From ZC4RG29 sp035304385 (GTDB lineage: Bacteria > Bacteroidota > Bacteroidia > Cytophagales > Cyclobacteriaceae), in NCBI GenBank assembly GCA_035304385.1, contig DATGQD010000069.1, forward strand, positions 113,023 to 177,022: DNA of 64,000 nt, in the 5' to 3' direction. A program made the translations under genes and the position numbers. The notes beneath the pieces are model-generated. The model worked only from the letters and a program-made list of their open reading frames with translations. It had not been told where the DNA came from and did no database searches. Positions 61,943 to 64,000 of this stretch are shown here, in pieces (within the stretch, counting starts at the first letter, position 1; the number at the start of each line of letters is the position of its first letter).

Positions 61943-63904
61943 ATGATGAGAAGCGTTATCGGTGCGGCGACCCTCTTCTTCGCGGTCATAGTCATGGCAC
62001 GTGCGCAGGAGGCGAATCTGTACGAAACGACACTTCGCCCGCTCCTCGACAAGCGCTGTTTCGACTGCCACAACACAGGCAATCCCAAGGGCGGTGTAAA
62101 CCTCGACAATTACAAAGAGCAGGAGCGTGTTGTCAAGGACGGCCAGTTCTGGCTAAAGGTCCTCGACCAGATCAAAACGCGGAGCATGCCGCCGCCGACG
62201 GAGCCTCCACTCCCCGAAGGCGAATACGAGATCCTTGTCCATGGCATCGATAGCGTGTTGCAAAGTTCTTTGCGCGACCATAAGCCCGGCCATGTGGTCA
62301 TCCGGCGGCTCAGCCACACCGAGTATCAATACACCATTTACGATCTCCTTGGCGTCGAGTTCGACGCGAAAGCGTATTTCCCTGCTGATGCTTCCGGTGG
62401 AGGCGGATTCGACAATCAGGGCGGAGCGCTGTTCTTCACACCGCTAAAGTTCGAACGTTATTACGATGCGGCCGACGCGATCATTGGCGCACTCCGTGCT
62501 GATGAAGATAAATGGAACACTATCGTTCCTTTTGCCTACAAACAAACCTGGTGGCAGCGACTGGCGAACTGGATGAAGTCGCTTTTTAGCGACACTTACG
62601 AAGAAATCAACGCACCGGAAGCGGCGGCAGAAAAAATTGTCATGCCGGTTGCCACGAAAGCGTACCGTCGGTTTTTAAAGGAGGATGAAAAAGACAGATT
62701 GATGGGCCTGTTCCAGTCCGTCTACTATGCATCCGACACCCTGGAGAACCCTCATCGCTTCAACGATGCCATAGCGCAGACATTAAAGGCTATACTGGTA
62801 TCGCCGCATTTTCTGTATCGCGCTGAGGAGGAGCCGCGGGTGAAGGGCGTGTACCTGTTGAGCAATTTCGAACTCGCAACGCGGCTGTCGTATTTCCTTT
62901 GGTCGAGTATGCCCGACCAGGAATTGTTTTCGCTCGCCTACCTTGGAAAGCTGCAGGACACGCTGGTGCTGGAAGCGCAGGTGAAACGAATGCTGGCTGA
63001 CCCTAAAGCCAGGCGATTTGCGGAGAGCTTCGCCACGCAATGGCTCGGGGTTTCGAAGCTTGTCGAGAATCAGCAGATCGTGGACCCGGAACACTTTCCC
63101 GAATTCGACATGGCCATCAGGAAGGCGCTGTACCGCGAGACTGTCGAGTACTTCTACTATGTACTCACGGACAGCCGCAACATGCTGGAGCTCATCAACA
63201 GCAACTACACGTTCGTCAATGAAGAACTTGCGCGCTATTACGGCATACCCGGGGTCACCGGCGACGGTTTTCGAAAAGTGGATGTAACTGAACGCTGGCG
63301 TGGCGGGGTGTTGGGAATGGCGGGTGTACTGACAACAACATCGCTTCCGACGCGAACGAGTCCGGTGCTGAGGGGCAAGTGGGTAATGGAACAACTTCTG
63401 GGCATTTCGCCACCACCGCCGCCCCCGGAAGTCGCTGAACTTCCCAAAGACGAAGGGAGTCATAGCGCGGTAGGGTTAAGGAAATTATTGGAAAGGCATC
63501 GGTCTGATCCGGCGTGCTTCTCCTGTCACCAGAAAATGGATCCGCTTGGACTTGGTCTCGAGAATTTCGATGCCATCGGTCGCTGGCGGGAGTCGTACGG
63601 AAGTGTTGCCATCGATCCGTCCGGCGTGCTTTCGGACGGACAGACGTTCGACGGTCCGGTAGAGTTGAAAGAACTGCTCATGCAGGAGAAGCGAAGGATA
63701 GCGCGGAATTTCTCGTCGCGTATTTTGTCGTACGCTCTTGGAAGGTCAGTATTGTTTACCGACGAACCCGCGTTGCGGCAACTGGAGGAATGTCTGATTC
63801 AAAACAACTTCGACCCTCAGGAATTTATTGCGACGCTCGTGAAAAGTTATCCTTTCCGAATGAAGATCAACGATTTCAGGAAAAAAGTGGATGAAATAAT
63901 ATGA
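61943..63904 (+). CDS. Planctomycete-type cytochrome with DUF1587/DUF1592/DUF1588 domains
   Basis: A 653-residue exported protein with signal peptide (LFFAVIVMARAQ). A cytochrome c-like N-terminal region has CFDCH (Cys39, Cys42, His43). DUF1587, DUF1592 (YRAEEEPRVKGVYLLSNFELATRLSYFLW), DUF1588 with CFSCHQKMDPLGLGLENFDAIGRWR (Cys525, Cys528, His529), and DUF1585 follow. The set is common in Planctomycetota and some Bacteroidota; function unknown. It is translationally coupled (ATGA) to the DUF1552 gene. Confidence 0.9.
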   Translation: MMRSVIGAATLFFAVIVMARAQEANLYETTLRPLLDKRCFDCHNTGNPKGGVNLDNYKEQERVVKDGQFWLKVLDQIKTRSMPPPTEPPLPEGEYEILVHGIDSVLQSSLRDHKPGHVVIRRLSHTEYQYTIYDLLGVEFDAKAYFPADASGGGGFDNQGGALFFTPLKFERYYDAADAIIGALRADEDKWNTIVPFAYKQTWWQRLANWMKSLFSDTYEEINAPEAAAEKIVMPVATKAYRRFLKEDEKDRLMGLFQSVYYASDTLENPHRFNDAIAQTLKAILVSPHFLYRAEEEPRVKGVYLLSNFELATRLSYFLWSSMPDQELFSLAYLGKLQDTLVLEAQVKRMLADPKARRFAESFATQWLGVSKLVENQQIVDPEHFPEFDMAIRKALYRETVEYFYYVLTDSRNMLELINSNYTFVNEELARYYGIPGVTGDGFRKVDVTERWRGGVLGMAGVLTTTSLPTRTSPVLRGKWVMEQLLGISPPPPPPEVAELPKDEGSHSAVGLRKLLERHRSDPACFSCHQKMDPLGLGLENFDAIGRWRESYGSVAIDPSGVLSDGQTFDGPVELKELLMQEKRRIARNFSSRILSYALGRSVLFTDEPALRQLEECLIQNNFDPQEFIATLVKSYPFRMKINDFRKKVDEII

Positions 63905-64000
63905 ACAAGAAGTGGCACATTTCGCGCCGGAGAATGCTCAAGGGAATGGGGGCGTGTATCGCTCTGCCGTTCCTTGAAGCCATGGCGCTTCCCGGAATGA
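63901..64000 (+). CDS. DUF1552 family protein, cut by the window edge
   Basis: Only the first 33 codons are present. The start MNKKWHISRRRMLKGMGACIALPFLEAMALPGM has a twin-arginine-like RRRML motif, as in DUF1552 proteins exported by the Tat route. Its ATG overlaps the stop of the DUF1592 gene by four bases. DUF1592 and DUF1552 genes usually occur as this pair. Confidence 0.8.
   Translation, partial: MNKKWHISRRRMLKGMGACIALPFLEAMALPGM

Overview
The window reads as a chromosomal segment of a member of the Bacteroidota, most likely order Cytophagales (Chryseolinea/Ohtaekwangia-like). The evidence is indirect. There is a type IX secretion (T9SS) C-terminal sorting domain on a 1075-residue exported protein, a TonB-dependent receptor, lipoproteins with Bacteroidota-style lipoboxes, a fused SpmA-SpmB protein, DUF5777/YceI neighbours, and several matches to the Bacteroidota sigma -7 consensus TAnnTTTG. 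Base composition looks even and moderately GC-rich throughout. I see no rRNA, CRISPR array, prophage, insertion sequence or integrase.

Layout. 1-12.6 kb is a carbon-metabolism region: a LacI-type regulator facing left, a haloperoxidase/PAP2 lipoprotein, glycerol genes glpF-glpK-glpD, then ROK kinase, PfkB kinase, beta-phosphoglucomutase and a GH65 phosphorylase, closed by a ThuA-like lipoprotein. 12.8-23.9 kb holds an SDR enzyme, a DUF5684 membrane protein, a GAF-PAS membrane sensor without an output domain, DUF5777 and YceI genes, a large T9SS cargo protein with an odd double N-terminus, and a membrane nucleotide-sugar epimerase/dehydratase. 23.9-30.5 kb is a complete leftward SUF operon (sufB-C-D-S-E, DUF59, bacilliredoxin) preceded by an Lrp/AsnC regulator. 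At 30.6 kb lies a Leu-type tRNA-like gene with an oversized variable arm and its own terminator.

30.9-48.4 kb is mostly housekeeping: acyl-CoA synthetase, TerB-like protein, a conserved unknown, an AGCS symporter, SixA phosphatase, topA, sirtuin, TlpA thioredoxin, two unknowns, the leftward unit gltA-ACBP-rsmE-spmAB, MreB and a histone-H1-like Lys/Ala protein. 48.5-57.4 kb carries a Gfo/Idh/MocA oxidoreductase, a GH78 rhamnosidase, an overlapping sulfotransferase/class IV aminotransferase pair, a TonB receptor and a DUF1080 lipoprotein. 57.4-59.1 kb contains an attenuator-like leader and a cluster of REP-like palindromes. 59.1-64 kb has dodecin, DUF2267 and HPF genes (a dormancy/stress set), a split COG0645/COG2187 kinase pair, and a DUF1592-type cytochrome gene followed by the start of a DUF1552 gene.

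How the genes fit together. The GH65 enzyme, beta-phosphoglucomutase and ROK kinase form a cytoplasmic phosphorolytic route from an alpha-linked glucose disaccharide to glucose 6-phosphate. The glp genes take glycerol to dihydroxyacetone phosphate. The SUF operon builds Fe-S clusters, and its last gene (bacilliredoxin) suggests a link to thiol redox repair. The observations I would check first are the tRNA-like gene at 30638-30754, the leader/attenuator at 57505-57665, the double signal-peptide protein at 18522, the sulfotransferase-aminotransferase pair at 52433-54056, and the palindrome cluster at 58391-58838.
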